From: CAKSQL01 sp045649415
Lineage (GTDB): Bacteria; Bacillota; Clostridia; UBA1381
DNA: 64,000 nt
NCBI GenBank assembly: GCA_045649415.1
Contig: JAZRPY010000024.1
Location: 1-64,000, forward strand
Reading direction: 5' to 3'
Shown here: in pieces, positions 33,506-42,212 of the stretch
Layout: every line of letters starts with the position of its first letter
Position numbering within the stretch: position 1 is the stretch's first letter
Position numbers and translations under genes: made by a program
Notes under the pieces: generated by a model
What the model was told of the DNA's origin: nothing
The model's database searches: none
Seen by the model: the letters and a program-made list of their open reading frames with translations, nothing else

Positions 33506-34195
33506 TTATTCAAGATACTCTCTCGGATCTACTTTTTCTTCATCCATAATGACCTCAAAATGCAGATGCTCTTCCTCAGTGAAATCTGCAGGGTAGGACT
33601 TACCTACCGTACCGATTATATCTCCTGCTTTAACATTCTTCCCTACCAGACTGTTGTCGCATTCTGAAAGATTAGCATACAAGGTCTTTAGTCCGTTTTC
33701 GTGGTCAACTACCACGCAATTTCCCAAACCTCCCGAATATGCCGACTCAACAACTCCGTCGGCACTCACCATCACAGATGTTCCTTCCTTTGCCCTGATG
33801 TCCATTCCGTTATGAGTACGCCAGTCTGATAAAACCTTATTAAACATAAGATTTTCTCCCGAAAACTCGCACACAATTTTGCCGTCAACCGGTAGTTTCA
33901 GCTTTGGAATATTCTCCTCTGCAACTATACTCTTGGCAACAGGTGTAGCCTTTTCTTCAATTGAAATCACATTTTGTTGACCGATACTCTCATTGTTAAT
34001 AGGCAAGGATGACACTTCTGATAAATTAGGCACCTCTAAAGCTTCATTATATGGGAAATCCAATTCCTTTTCTTTGGGCTTTTCGGCAGTACCCATAAAC
34101 CAACTCACATAGCCAATTATTGCAATTATAAGGACACAGCAGCTAATGGCTATGTATAAGCCTTTATTACCTTCAGCACTTCTTTTTCTCTCCAT
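33506..34195 (-). CDS. M23-type metallopeptidase-domain protein, SpoIIQ-like
   Basis: 229 residues. A short cytoplasmic N-terminus, one transmembrane helix (about 14-32), a linker, and a LytM/M23 domain (about 105-229) with THNGMDIRAKEG and HLHFEVIMDEEKVDP carrying the zinc ligands, and YANLSECDNSLVGKNVKAGD as in SpoIIQ. Unlike Bacillus SpoIIQ, the metal-site residues look intact. SpoIIQ is the forespore partner of SpoIIIAH and works with SpoIIP, also in this window. A sigma-F-like promoter is near. If not SpoIIQ, it is another cell-wall endopeptidase of the M23 class. Confidence 0.75.
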   Translation of the reverse strand: MERKRSAEGNKGLYIAISCCVLIIAIIGYVSWFMGTAEKPKEKELDFPYNEALEVPNLSEVSSLPINNESIGQQNVISIEEKATPVAKSIVAEENIPKLKLPVDGKIVCEFSGENLMFNKVLSDWRTHNGMDIRAKEGTSVMVSADGVVESAYSGGLGNCVVVDHENGLKTLYANLSECDNSLVGKNVKAGDIIGTVGKSYPADFTEEEHLHFEVIMDEEKVDPREYLE

Positions 34196-34240
34196 TTTTT
34201 GAGTTCCTTTCTTTTTTTGTTCTTTTCCCTGTCACAATCA

Positions 34241-34269
34241 TATTTTTACCCTTCTTTTTCAAAATATAC
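34241..34269 (-). promoter_or_regulatory. Possible forespore (sigma-F-type) promoter for the M23 gene
   Basis: Minus strand: GTATA (34265-34269), 14 bp, GGTAAAAATA (34241-34250). The second block fits the sigma-F -10 pattern GGNRANAMTW at every position and the first fits GYATA; the spacer is one base or so short of usual. No good sigma-A hexamer pair is evident. Confidence 0.4.
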
Positions 34270-34279
34270 TCCTTTTCTA

Positions 34280-34308
34280 TTGATTTTTAAAAAAAATTAT
34301 TATAAAAT
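34280..34308 (+). promoter_or_regulatory. Promoter of mreB-like gene
   Basis: TTGATT (34280-34285), 17 bp, TAAAAT (34303-34308), about 35 bases before the start. Confidence 0.65.
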
Positions 34309-34343
34309 ATATTAAAGAATCTATTGGGAAAGGAAAATTGAAG

Positions 34344-35366
34344 GTGAAACTGTTAAACTCCTTTGGTCTGGGTGAGGACATCTGTATCGACCCGGGCACA
34401 GCTTTTACATCTATATATATAAAAGGTCGTGGCTTGGTTTTAAGAGAGCCTTCCGTTGTTGCACTTGATTCAAAAACAGGTGAATTGATTTGTGTTGGTC
34501 AGGATGCATATAATATGGAGGAACGCACTCCTGCCGCCATTTCTATCTTTCATCCTGTGGAAAATGGAGTTATCACCGACGAAAAGCTTGCAGGTGAATT
34601 GTTTTCCTCATTGATTTCAAAGGTAAAGAAAAAAAGTCTTGTTAAGCCAAAAATTCTAATTTGTGTATCTGAGGACATTACATATGTTGAAAAAAATGCC
34701 TTTGTGAATGCAGGAATCCTTGCAGGAGCAAGACAGGTTCTCACCGTTTCTGCTCCTGTTTCGGCAGCCCTTGGTGCAGATTGCGACATAACAATCGCAA
34801 GAGGCTTGATGGTACTTGATATTGGAGCAGGAAAATCAACTGTAACTGCCATATCGGTTGGTAATGCAGTGGTTAGCAAAACCATTAAAATTGCAGGAAA
34901 TTCCTTCACTAACGACATTATTGAGTTTATGTTGAAAAAACATTCCCTGATTATTGGCACTAAAACTGCAGAGTATATAAAGGAGATTCATTCGGTATCG
35001 AGGTCAACAAAAATTATTGAAGCATCAGGCACCGATTCAATAAGCCACTTGCCACGAAAAACAAAATTCAAGGCAGGAGAAATGAAGGAGCTTTTCGATA
35101 ATAATATTGATAAAATCTCTCAGCTTATTCGTGACACCTTAGACTCTGTACCAACCGAAATTTTGGGCGATATTTTAGAGGACGGTATATTGTTGGTTGG
35201 TGGTGGTGCAAGACTGTCACACATAGCTCAACAATTGACTCAGAAAAGTGGTATAAAACTATTTCCTGCCGAGGATATTGACCTTTGTACTATAAAGGGT
35301 GCAGGAATTACCATTGAAAACACCGATTCCCTGTCAAATATAATTAAAATTCATAACAATGTTTAA
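34344..35366 (+). CDS. MreB/Mbl-like actin-family rod-shape protein
   Basis: About 340 residues with actin fold: phosphate 1 motif DICIDPGTAFTSIYIKGRGL near residue 15, LREPSVVALDSKTGE, AISIFHPVENGVITD, phosphate 2 GLMVLDIGAGKSTVTAIS, adenosine motif DGILLVGGGARLSHI. The sequence is more divergent than usual MreB. It forms filaments on the inner membrane that direct lateral cell-wall synthesis or sporulation septum changes. The gene is monocistronic, with its own promoter and terminator, not in the mreBCD order. The start may be TTG at 34338 or GTG at 34344; the GTG is favoured by spacing from AAAGGA. Confidence 0.82.
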   Translation: MKLLNSFGLGEDICIDPGTAFTSIYIKGRGLVLREPSVVALDSKTGELICVGQDAYNMEERTPAAISIFHPVENGVITDEKLAGELFSSLISKVKKKSLVKPKILICVSEDITYVEKNAFVNAGILAGARQVLTVSAPVSAALGADCDITIARGLMVLDIGAGKSTVTAISVGNAVVSKTIKIAGNSFTNDIIEFMLKKHSLIIGTKTAEYIKEIHSVSRSTKIIEASGTDSISHLPRKTKFKAGEMKELFDNNIDKISQLIRDTLDSVPTEILGDILEDGILLVGGGARLSHIAQQLTQKSGIKLFPAEDIDLCTIKGAGITIENTDSLSNIIKIHNNV

Positions 35367-35373
35367 AAGCTTT

Positions 35374-35402
35374 AAAAAGCAAAGCATCAAGCTTTGCTTT
35401 TT
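35374..35402 (+). terminator. Terminator after mreB-like gene
   Basis: A 12-bp perfect stem (35374-35385 with 35391-35402, core AGCAAAGC) with a 5-nt loop and T-run. Confidence 0.92.
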
Positions 35403-35485
35403 TGTTTGAAATTTTATCTATACATTTTTATATTTTTGTGTTATACTAATATCGTATTTGAAGATTAAAGAAAGGAGCTATTGCT

Positions 35486-37228
35486 ATGGCACTTGACACT
35501 CTCGTTATAAAAGCACTTACCAATGAGCTTTGTGACAAGCTCACAGGTGGTCGTATAGATAAAATTCATCAGCCTGAAAGGGACGAAATAATAATAGGCA
35601 TCCGTACCTACACCGAGAACTACAAGTTAGTGGTTTCTGCAAGCTCCTCAAATCCGAGAATACATTTTTTATCCACACAAAAGGAAAATCCAACAACACC
35701 ACCAATGTTTTGTATGCTTTTGAGAAAGCATCTATCATCAGGGAAAATAGTTGGTATTTATCAAAAGGATTATGAAAGAATTATTTTTTTTGATATTGAA
35801 TCCTACAACGAGCTTGGTGACCTTACCACAAAGCATCTTGTGGTGGAGCTGATGGGAAGAAACTCAAATATCATACTCACCGACAAGGATATGAATATAA
35901 TTGATTCGGCAAAGCATGTGGATTTCACTCAAAGCTCGGTAAGACAAATTCTTCCCGGTCAATTATATATAGCACCTCCACCTCAGGATAAAATCCCTGT
36001 TTTGTCGGATGCTTTGGAGTCTGCCCATATTGATTTTTCAAAAGATGGGACAACTCCCGACAAAGCCATTCTTGAGGCAGTTTCGGGACTGAGTCCGCTT
36101 TCTGCAAGAGAGGTGGTTTTAAGAGCAATCGGCAGCTGCAGTCTGGTCTGTGGTGAGCTTGATGAAGCTCAAAAAAAGAAAATCAAAGAAACTCTTATCT
36201 CAGGCTTTTTGACTGATTTTAACCCTTGTATGCTCATCGACACAAAAACCAATAAAATTGTGGACTTTTCGGCTATAAATATAGAGCAATACGAAAGCCA
36301 ATATACAGTTGTTCCCTATTCCTCTGTAAGCCTTCTTCTAGATGAGTTCTACAAAAAGCGTGACAGTGCAGAGAGAATGAAGCAAAAAAGCGCCGACCTT
36401 ATCAAATGCCTCACAACTCATCGTGAAAGGCTTGTTAAAAAGGAGCTTATTCAGGAAAAAACCCTTGCCGACTCAAAGAAGAAGGAGGAATATAAAATCA
36501 AGGGTGACCTTTTAACTGCCAACCTGTATAGAATTGAAATTGGTGCATTTGAAATTGAGGTTGATAACTACTACCTCCCCGAATGCCCAAAGATAAAAAT
36601 ACCACTAAGACCTGAGCTTACTCCATCCCAGAACGCTCAAAGGTATTATAAGCTATATAACAAGGCAAAAACTGCTGAAATTGAAGTGGCAGAACAATTA
36701 AAGCTCACAAAGGCAGATTTGGAATATATCACAAGCACCCTTGTGCTTGTTGAAAATTCCACAAGCGAGGCAGACCTAAATCTTATTCGTAGTGAATTGT
36801 CCGAACAAGGCTTTATAAAACGCACCAATATTCCAAAGGGTAGAGCAAAAACTCTTCAATCAAAGCCTATGCACTATGTAAGCTCTGACGGGTTTGACAT
36901 ATATGTCGGTAAAAATAATACCCAGAACGATTATCTCACCTTGAAATTTGCCAATCGTCAAGACTTGTGGTTTCACACTAAAAACATTCACGGCTCACAC
37001 ACCATTATTAAATTGGGCGTTGAAAAGGACATCCCACAGTCCACAATTATGGAGGCAGCTTCTATTGCCGCATACTATTCAAAGGCTCGGGAATCCTCAA
37101 ATGTGCCTGTGGATTACACATTTGTTAAAAATGTTAAAAAGCCTAACGGAGCAAAGCCGGGAATGGTTATTTACGATTCATACAACACTGTCTATGTGAA
37201 TCCGTTTTGTCCCCCAAATAGTGATTGA
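35486..37228 (+). CDS. rqcH: Rqc2-family ribosome quality control protein RqcH
   Basis: 580 residues. NFACT-N domain (about 1-200, MALDTLVIKALTNELCDKL, then GGRIDKIHQPERDEI with the conserved Asp-Arg region), a helix-hairpin-helix segment, coiled coils (about 290-440), and the NFACT-R domain with DLWFHTKNIHGSHTIIK. RqcH binds stalled 50S subunits with tRNA-Ala and adds C-terminal alanine tails for degradation. Older annotations call it fibronectin-binding protein. SD AAAGGAG precedes the ATG. The TGA stop falls inside the -35 hexamer of the next gene's promoter. Confidence 0.93.
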   Translation: MALDTLVIKALTNELCDKLTGGRIDKIHQPERDEIIIGIRTYTENYKLVVSASSSNPRIHFLSTQKENPTTPPMFCMLLRKHLSSGKIVGIYQKDYERIIFFDIESYNELGDLTTKHLVVELMGRNSNIILTDKDMNIIDSAKHVDFTQSSVRQILPGQLYIAPPPQDKIPVLSDALESAHIDFSKDGTTPDKAILEAVSGLSPLSAREVVLRAIGSCSLVCGELDEAQKKKIKETLISGFLTDFNPCMLIDTKTNKIVDFSAINIEQYESQYTVVPYSSVSLLLDEFYKKRDSAERMKQKSADLIKCLTTHRERLVKKELIQEKTLADSKKKEEYKIKGDLLTANLYRIEIGAFEIEVDNYYLPECPKIKIPLRPELTPSQNAQRYYKLYNKAKTAEIEVAEQLKLTKADLEYITSTLVLVENSTSEADLNLIRSELSEQGFIKRTNIPKGRAKTLQSKPMHYVSSDGFDIYVGKNNTQNDYLTLKFANRQDLWFHTKNIHGSHTIIKLGVEKDIPQSTIMEAASIAAYYSKARESSNVPVDYTFVKNVKKPNGAKPGMVIYDSYNTVYVNPFCPPNSD

Positions 37229-37253
37229 CAAAAAAACATTTCATGTGTATAAT
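37225..37253 (+). promoter_or_regulatory. Perfect consensus promoter after rqcH
   Basis: TTGACA (37225-37230), 17 bp, TATAAT (37248-37253). The rqcH stop codon is part of the -35 hexamer. Confidence 0.9.
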
Positions 37254-37335
37254 TGTATCATTAGTATAATGTGGGAGTAATATTTTTTACGCCCCTTTTA
37301 TGACCTCAAATTCAAACGAAGAAGGAATGAATAAA

Positions 37336-37758
37336 ATGATTAGAAAATCAGTATTTAACATCATTTTAGCTTTGGGTATGATATCCTCATCTGCCATTGC
37401 CGAAACAGATATTAAAATCAATATAAATTCAACGGAGCTTGTTTGTGACCCTACTGCTATTGTTGAGAATGACAGAGTTTTAGTTCCTATGCGTGCAATA
37501 TTTGAAGAGCTTGGTGCTAAGGTTGTCTGGGACGGAGAAATGAAAAGCATTTTTGCATCCAAGGACAATTTTGTTATTGCAATGCAAATTGATAATCCAA
37601 CAATGCATATTATGAGCGAGGAAAACACATCAGTTGAATTAGATGTTGCTCCTATAATCTACAAAGACCGTACAATGGTGCCATTGAGAGCAGTTGCTGA
37701 GGCACTTAAAATCTCTATTGTATGGAATGAGGATACCCGCTCGGTGAATATAGACTGA
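37336..37758 (+). CDS. Small exported copper-amine-oxidase-fold (stalk) domain protein
   Basis: About 140 residues from the ATG at 37336, chosen because GAAGGA lies nine bases upstream. A signal peptide (IRKSVFNIILALGMISSSA-type) is followed by two copies of the Cu-amine-oxidase N-terminal-like motif: VLVPMRAIFEELGAKVVWDG and MVPLRAVAEALKISIVWNED. Such domains serve as cell-wall stalks in Clostridia and have no oxidase activity. Here there is no partner domain, so it is a stand-alone stalk protein. A perfect promoter drives it, and the pyridoxal kinase gene follows by 25 bases. Confidence 0.8.
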   Translation: MIRKSVFNIILALGMISSSAIAETDIKININSTELVCDPTAIVENDRVLVPMRAIFEELGAKVVWDGEMKSIFASKDNFVIAMQIDNPTMHIMSEENTSVELDVAPIIYKDRTMVPLRAVAEALKISIVWNEDTRSVNID

Positions 37759-37783
37759 TATACTATTTGAAAGGATGAGACTA

Positions 37784-38638
37784 ATGAATCAAAAAAGAAT
37801 TGTTTCCATTCAGGATATCTCCTGCTTTGGTAAATGTTCATTAACAGTTGCACTCCCCATCATTTCTGCAATGGGAGTTGAAGCTGCTATAGTACCAACT
37901 GCAATATTGTCCACCCACACAGGTGGTTTTGAAAATTACACATTCAGGGATTTGTCCACTGATATTCCAGAAATTAAAAATCATTGGCAATCACTGGATT
38001 TACATTTTGATGCCATATACACAGGTTATTTAGGCTCGGCTGAGCAATTGGAGTTGGTGGCAGATTTTATAGACCAATTCAAAAAAGACGACAATATCGT
38101 TTTAGTAGATCCTGTGCTTGGTGACAACGGACGATTATATGCAGGTTTTTCTGAGGACTTTGCAAAAAAAATGGGTGGTCTTTGCAAAAAGGCTGACATT
38201 ATTGTTCCCAACATAACCGAGGCTGTGTTTATGCTTGGAGAGGAATATCCCAAAAGCTATGACGAGGAATATATTAAGTCACTTATAAAGAGGCTTTGTG
38301 ATTTAGGTGTTGAGAATGTGATTTTAACAGGAGTTAGCTACACTCCCGACACAATCGGCACAGTTACATATTCGGCAAAAGAGGATGAATTTTATTCCTA
38401 TTTCACTCCTCGTATTGACCATATGTTTCATGGCACAGGTGATATTTTCGCAAGTGTGTGTGCAGGTGCATTAGCAAGAAAAATACCCTTGAAGGATGCA
38501 TCCTCCCTTGCAGTTGATTATGTTTTTAAATGTATTGAAAAAACTCTTGGCTATGAAAAGGAGCATTGGTACGGAGTTCGTTTCGAGGATGCTCTTCCCT
38601 ACCTTTTCGACCGAATGAAATCTATAGAAAATTTTTAG
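37784..38638 (+). CDS. Pyridoxal/pyridoxamine kinase
   Basis: About 284 residues from the ATG at 37784; an ATG three codons earlier touches the SD. Ribokinase-like fold: QDISCFGKCSLTVALPIISA at the N-terminus, LPTA-type TAILSTHTGGFENYTF substrate segment, LVDPVLGDNGRLYAGFS, IIVPNITEAVFMLGEEY and the nucleotide/anion hole MFHGTGDIFASVCAGAL with catalytic Asp. It phosphorylates vitamin B6 vitamers for PLP salvage (pdxK/pdxY group). It is expressed with the upstream stalk protein. Confidence 0.9.
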   Translation: MNQKRIVSIQDISCFGKCSLTVALPIISAMGVEAAIVPTAILSTHTGGFENYTFRDLSTDIPEIKNHWQSLDLHFDAIYTGYLGSAEQLELVADFIDQFKKDDNIVLVDPVLGDNGRLYAGFSEDFAKKMGGLCKKADIIVPNITEAVFMLGEEYPKSYDEEYIKSLIKRLCDLGVENVILTGVSYTPDTIGTVTYSAKEDEFYSYFTPRIDHMFHGTGDIFASVCAGALARKIPLKDASSLAVDYVFKCIEKTLGYEKEHWYGVRFEDALPYLFDRMKSIENF

Positions 38639-38647
38639 TTGACTCTA

Positions 38648-38676
38648 TTGATTTTAAATTTGTTCTTTGATATAAT
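38648..38676 (+). promoter_or_regulatory. Promoter of murA
   Basis: TTGATT (38648-38653), 17 bp, TATAAT (38671-38676). Confidence 0.75.
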
Positions 38677-38760
38677 TTACAACAAAGTAACACTTACCTT
38701 TATTAGTCCATATTATGTACTACTGATTTAATCAGAATCATAAAGGAGGTGTCACTCTGT

Positions 38761-40014
38761 ATGAGTAAGCTCATAATTAACGGAGGAAATCGTCTTGAGG
38801 GCGAAATTGACATACAAAGCTCAAAGAATGCAGTCCTTCCCATCTTAGCAGCAACCGTCATTAACGGAGGGAAGAATGTTATATATAACTGTCCGAAATT
38901 AAAGGATGTGGACATAACCATAAAGGTGTTGGAGGGCTTGGGTTGTCACACTCAATGGCACGAAAAAACCCTGATTGTTGATTCCTCTCAATTAAATTCC
39001 AATGTAATAGATGAAGCACTGATGCGACAAATGAGGTCATCCATTATATTTTTGGGAGCAATAATTGCAAGATGCAAAAAAGCAATTGTGTCAATGCCCG
39101 GTGGTTGCGAAATAGGTAACCGACCGATTGACTTGCATTTAAAGGCACTTAAAAGCTTAGGCATTAAAATCACTGAGGAACATGGGTACATAAATTGTGA
39201 AGCTGATAAGCTAACAGGCACAAATATCCACCTTGATTTTCCAAGTGTGGGTGCAACTGAAAATACTATGCTGGCTGCCTGTTGTGCCACAGGAACTACC
39301 ACAATAACCAATGCAGCACGAGAGCCTGAAATTGTGGATTTAGCACGATTTCTAAACAGAATGGGTGCTAAAATTCAGGGTGCAGGCACGGATGTTATAA
39401 GAATTGATGGTGCAGATAAATTTTATGGTATCGAGCATACTATTATTCCCGATAGAATTGTTGCAGGTACATATTTATGTGCTGCTGCAATAACAGGTGG
39501 AAATATTATCTTGAAAAATGCCATTCCACCCCATATTGAGTCTATCACCAATCTGTTGCGTGATATGGGATGTAAGGTGTATATAGAACCAAAACGAATG
39601 ATTTTAGCTCCTGCTCAAGAGCTTAAGCCATTATCAAAAATTCGCACTATGCCATACCCCGGTTTTCCAACCGACATCCAATCTCCATTTATGGCTTTGA
39701 CAACTCTTGCCAAAGGAACAAGTATGTTCATCGAAAACATATTTGAAAACAGGTTTCAACATGTTGAGGAACTTGTGAGAATGGGTGCTAATATTGAGGT
39801 TGACGGAAGAGTTGCAGTTGTTCACGGAGTGGAGAAATTGAGTGGTGCAAAAACTGTTGCCAAGGAATTAAGAGGTGGTGCCGCCTTAGTTATTGCAGGA
39901 CTCGCGGCAGAAGGCACAACCGAAATAGAAGGAACTGTCTATATTGACAGAGGCTACGAATCAATCGAAAAATACTTATCCTGCTGTGGTGCAGATATTA
40001 AAAGAAAGGAGTAG
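38761..40014 (+). CDS. murA: UDP-N-acetylglucosamine 1-carboxyvinyltransferase
   Basis: 417 residues from the ATG at 38761 (SD AAAGGAGG nine bases upstream; an earlier GTG overlaps the SD). It transfers enolpyruvate from PEP to UDP-GlcNAc, the first committed step of peptidoglycan synthesis and the fosfomycin target. IINGGNRLEGEIDIQSSKNA at the N-terminus, and PGGCEIGNRPIDLHLKAL carries the active-site Cys, so the enzyme should be fosfomycin-sensitive in principle. It is the first gene of a small division/wall cluster with ftsQ and ftsZ. Confidence 0.96.
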   Translation: MSKLIINGGNRLEGEIDIQSSKNAVLPILAATVINGGKNVIYNCPKLKDVDITIKVLEGLGCHTQWHEKTLIVDSSQLNSNVIDEALMRQMRSSIIFLGAIIARCKKAIVSMPGGCEIGNRPIDLHLKALKSLGIKITEEHGYINCEADKLTGTNIHLDFPSVGATENTMLAACCATGTTTITNAAREPEIVDLARFLNRMGAKIQGAGTDVIRIDGADKFYGIEHTIIPDRIVAGTYLCAAAITGGNIILKNAIPPHIESITNLLRDMGCKVYIEPKRMILAPAQELKPLSKIRTMPYPGFPTDIQSPFMALTTLAKGTSMFIENIFENRFQHVEELVRMGANIEVDGRVAVVHGVEKLSGAKTVAKELRGGAALVIAGLAAEGTTEIEGTVYIDRGYESIEKYLSCCGADIKRKE

Positions 40015-40020
40015 AAAAAT

Positions 40021-40809
40021 ATGACTGAAATCAAGAAAAAGCCTGCCACAATCAGAAAGCGTCATTCCCAACGCCAGAGAAAGCGTATCCGAATGATGAA
40101 AATTCGTCGTACCATTTTCTTTATGGTGCTTGCTTTGATTTTGATTTTAGTGCTTATGTTTGCAACTCCTATATTCAACATAAGAAGCGTTGTTATTGAA
40201 GGCAATGAAAAAATTGAAACAAGAGAAATTGAACAATGTATAGGTGATGTTCAGGGAAAAAATCTTTTTAAAGCCAAGGTATCGGCAATGAAGAAAAGTA
40301 TTTCTAAAATCCCCTACATAGAAGATGTTTCAATCGACAGAGTGATATTTAAATCCAGATTGGTTGTTAGTGTGGTAGAATGTCAGGACGCTGCCTGCAT
40401 TGCAGTAGGTGACGGATATATTATAATTGACACAGAAGCAAAGGTGCTTGCTGAGGTCTTTGAAAAGCCTCAGAATATCCCCGAGGTGACGGGATTGAGT
40501 ATAACAAATATCTCAACAGGTGAAAAGCTTGGAATTGAGGAAAAGGATAAATTCAATATTATGCTCAAATGCCTTGACGAGATGCACAAAATCGATATTT
40601 TAAAGGGAGTTCGCACATTATCTGTGGCAGATATGGGGAATATCACCTTTAACTATGAAGACCGACTTGATGCCATCTGTGGAAGCAGTGTGGACTTAAC
40701 CAAAAAATTAGGATTTTTCAAAAGCGCTATAAATTCAAGTGAATTAACAGAAAATTCCCGTGGTACAATTGACTTGACAACTGCAGGCAAAGCAGTTTAT
40801 ACTCCGTAA
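40021..40809 (+). CDS. ftsQ: Cell division protein FtsQ/DivIB
   Basis: 262 residues. A basic cytoplasmic N-terminus (KKKPATIRKRHSQRQRKRIR), one transmembrane helix (about 32-51), a POTRA domain (about 55-125; IFNIRSVVIEGNEKIETREI) and the extracellular beta domain. It bridges FtsL/FtsB to the septal wall machinery. It begins six bases after murA, and ftsZ follows with its own promoter. The order murA-ftsQ-ftsZ is a reduced dcw arrangement without ftsA. Confidence 0.88.
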   Translation: MTEIKKKPATIRKRHSQRQRKRIRMMKIRRTIFFMVLALILILVLMFATPIFNIRSVVIEGNEKIETREIEQCIGDVQGKNLFKAKVSAMKKSISKIPYIEDVSIDRVIFKSRLVVSVVECQDAACIAVGDGYIIIDTEAKVLAEVFEKPQNIPEVTGLSITNISTGEKLGIEEKDKFNIMLKCLDEMHKIDILKGVRTLSVADMGNITFNYEDRLDAICGSSVDLTKKLGFFKSAINSSELTENSRGTIDLTTAGKAVYTP

Positions 40810-40884
40810 TTTTATAATAAATCGCAGTTTTTATAAATTTATTGTGAATTTTTATTAAATTTGAAATTTTTTTTGAAAATACTA

Positions 40885-40913
40885 TTGAAATAATCAAAAA
40901 AACATAGTACAAT
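40885..40913 (+). promoter_or_regulatory. Promoter of ftsZ
   Basis: TTGAAA (40885-40890), 17 bp, TACAAT (40908-40913), with the ATG 66 bases downstream. Confidence 0.75.
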
Positions 40914-40979
40914 TATATAAGAATAAACTGATAATGGTGCATTATCTTTTTTATATGAACTTTAAGGAGGAAAAAACCA

Positions 40980-42113
40980 ATGAGTAACATTGAATTGGAA
41001 ATGGAATTTGCACAACCAATTGATGGTGCAAGAATTAAAGTTATAGGTGTTGGTGGTGGCGGTAACAACGCTGTTGACAGAATGGTTGAAGCCGGCATTG
41101 CTAAAGCTGAATTCATTGCAATAAACACAGATGCTCAACAATTGAAAACATCTAAAGCTTATAAAACTGTTCAAATCGGTGCAAGACTTACTGCAGGCTT
41201 AGGCGCAGGTGCAAAGCCTGAGGTTGGCAAAAAGGCTGCTGAGGAAACAGAAAACGAAATCAAGGAAATTTTAGCTGATACTGAAATGGTATTCATCACT
41301 GCAGGTATGGGTGGTGGAACAGGAACAGGTGCTGCTCCTGTTATTGCCCGTCTTGCAAAGGAAATGGGTATCTTAACAGTTGCAGTTGTAACAAAGCCAT
41401 TCTTCTTTGAAGGACCACAAAGAATGAAGAATGCAGAAGCAGGCATTGAGGAATTAAGACAATGCGTTGATTCACTTGTTACAATTCCAAACGACAATCT
41501 TGTTAAAATCGCTGCTAAGAAATTTGCATTGAATGATTCCTTTAAAATGGCAGACGAGGTTCTTCGTCAGGGTGTTGAGGGTATCATTGAGGTTATCACT
41601 CAAAATGGTATTATGAACTGTGACTTTGCTGATGTTTGCACAATTATGCGTGATTCAGGCATTGCACATATGGGTATAGGTATCGGCAAGGGTGAGAATG
41701 CTGCTCAGGACGCTGTTCGTGCTGCAATCGAAAGTCCATTGTTAGAAACAAGCATTTCAGGTGCTGCAAATGTTTTACTTAATATCACTGGTGGCGAGGA
41801 ATTCTCATTGGTAGATATGAGTGAAATTTCGAGCTTGGTTCGTGAGATGGTTTCAGAGGATGCAACTATTATAGTTGGTACTGCAGTTGATGAATCAATC
41901 AAGGATGAAATTAAGGTAACATTGGTTGCTACAGGTCTTACTCAAGAAGCTAAGAAGGATCAGAAAAGTTTTTTTCCACCAGTAGCTCCTGCCGCTCCTG
42001 ATTTTTCATCAATCAAGCCTCCTGCTGCATCAGATAGCAGTGTGTTCACAAGAAAGGTTACTCCGGGCATTGATAATGTTAATGTTCCTCCTTTCTTAAG
42101 ACCAAAAAACTAA
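40980..42113 (+). CDS. ftsZ: Cell division protein FtsZ
   Basis: 377 residues. Tubulin-like GTPase forming the Z-ring. GVGGGGNNAVDRM near residue 24, the tubulin signature MGGGTGTGAAPVIARLAKEM near 105, T7-loop region GMGIGKGENAAQDAVRAA, and a variable linker ending in the conserved C-terminal peptide NVPPFLRPKN that binds FtsA, SepF or ZipA-type partners. SD AAGGAGG precedes the ATG. A perfect palindromic terminator follows. Confidence 0.97.
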   Translation: MSNIELEMEFAQPIDGARIKVIGVGGGGNNAVDRMVEAGIAKAEFIAINTDAQQLKTSKAYKTVQIGARLTAGLGAGAKPEVGKKAAEETENEIKEILADTEMVFITAGMGGGTGTGAAPVIARLAKEMGILTVAVVTKPFFFEGPQRMKNAEAGIEELRQCVDSLVTIPNDNLVKIAAKKFALNDSFKMADEVLRQGVEGIIEVITQNGIMNCDFADVCTIMRDSGIAHMGIGIGKGENAAQDAVRAAIESPLLETSISGAANVLLNITGGEEFSLVDMSEISSLVREMVSEDATIIVGTAVDESIKDEIKVTLVATGLTQEAKKDQKSFFPPVAPAAPDFSSIKPPAASDSSVFTRKVTPGIDNVNVPPFLRPKN

Positions 42114-42127
42114 TATAAAATAATTTG

Positions 42128-42160
42128 TCCACTATGCTATATAGCATAGTGGATATTTTT
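42128..42160 (+). terminator. Terminator after ftsZ
   Basis: A perfect 26-bp palindrome (42128-42153, TCCACTATGCTAT and its complement) followed by TATTTTTT. Confidence 0.92.
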
Positions 42161-42169
42161 TGCCGTAAA

Positions 42170-42201
42170 AAAAAGGAAAAGGTCAAGCCTTTTCCTTTTT
42201 T
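42170..42201. terminator. Terminator of the convergent NlpC/P60 gene
   Basis: AAAAAGGAAAAGG (42170-42182) pairs with CCTTTTCCTTTTT (42188-42200) around a 5-nt loop, with T-runs on both strands. Confidence 0.85.
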
Positions 42202-42212
42202 ATTTCTTATCT

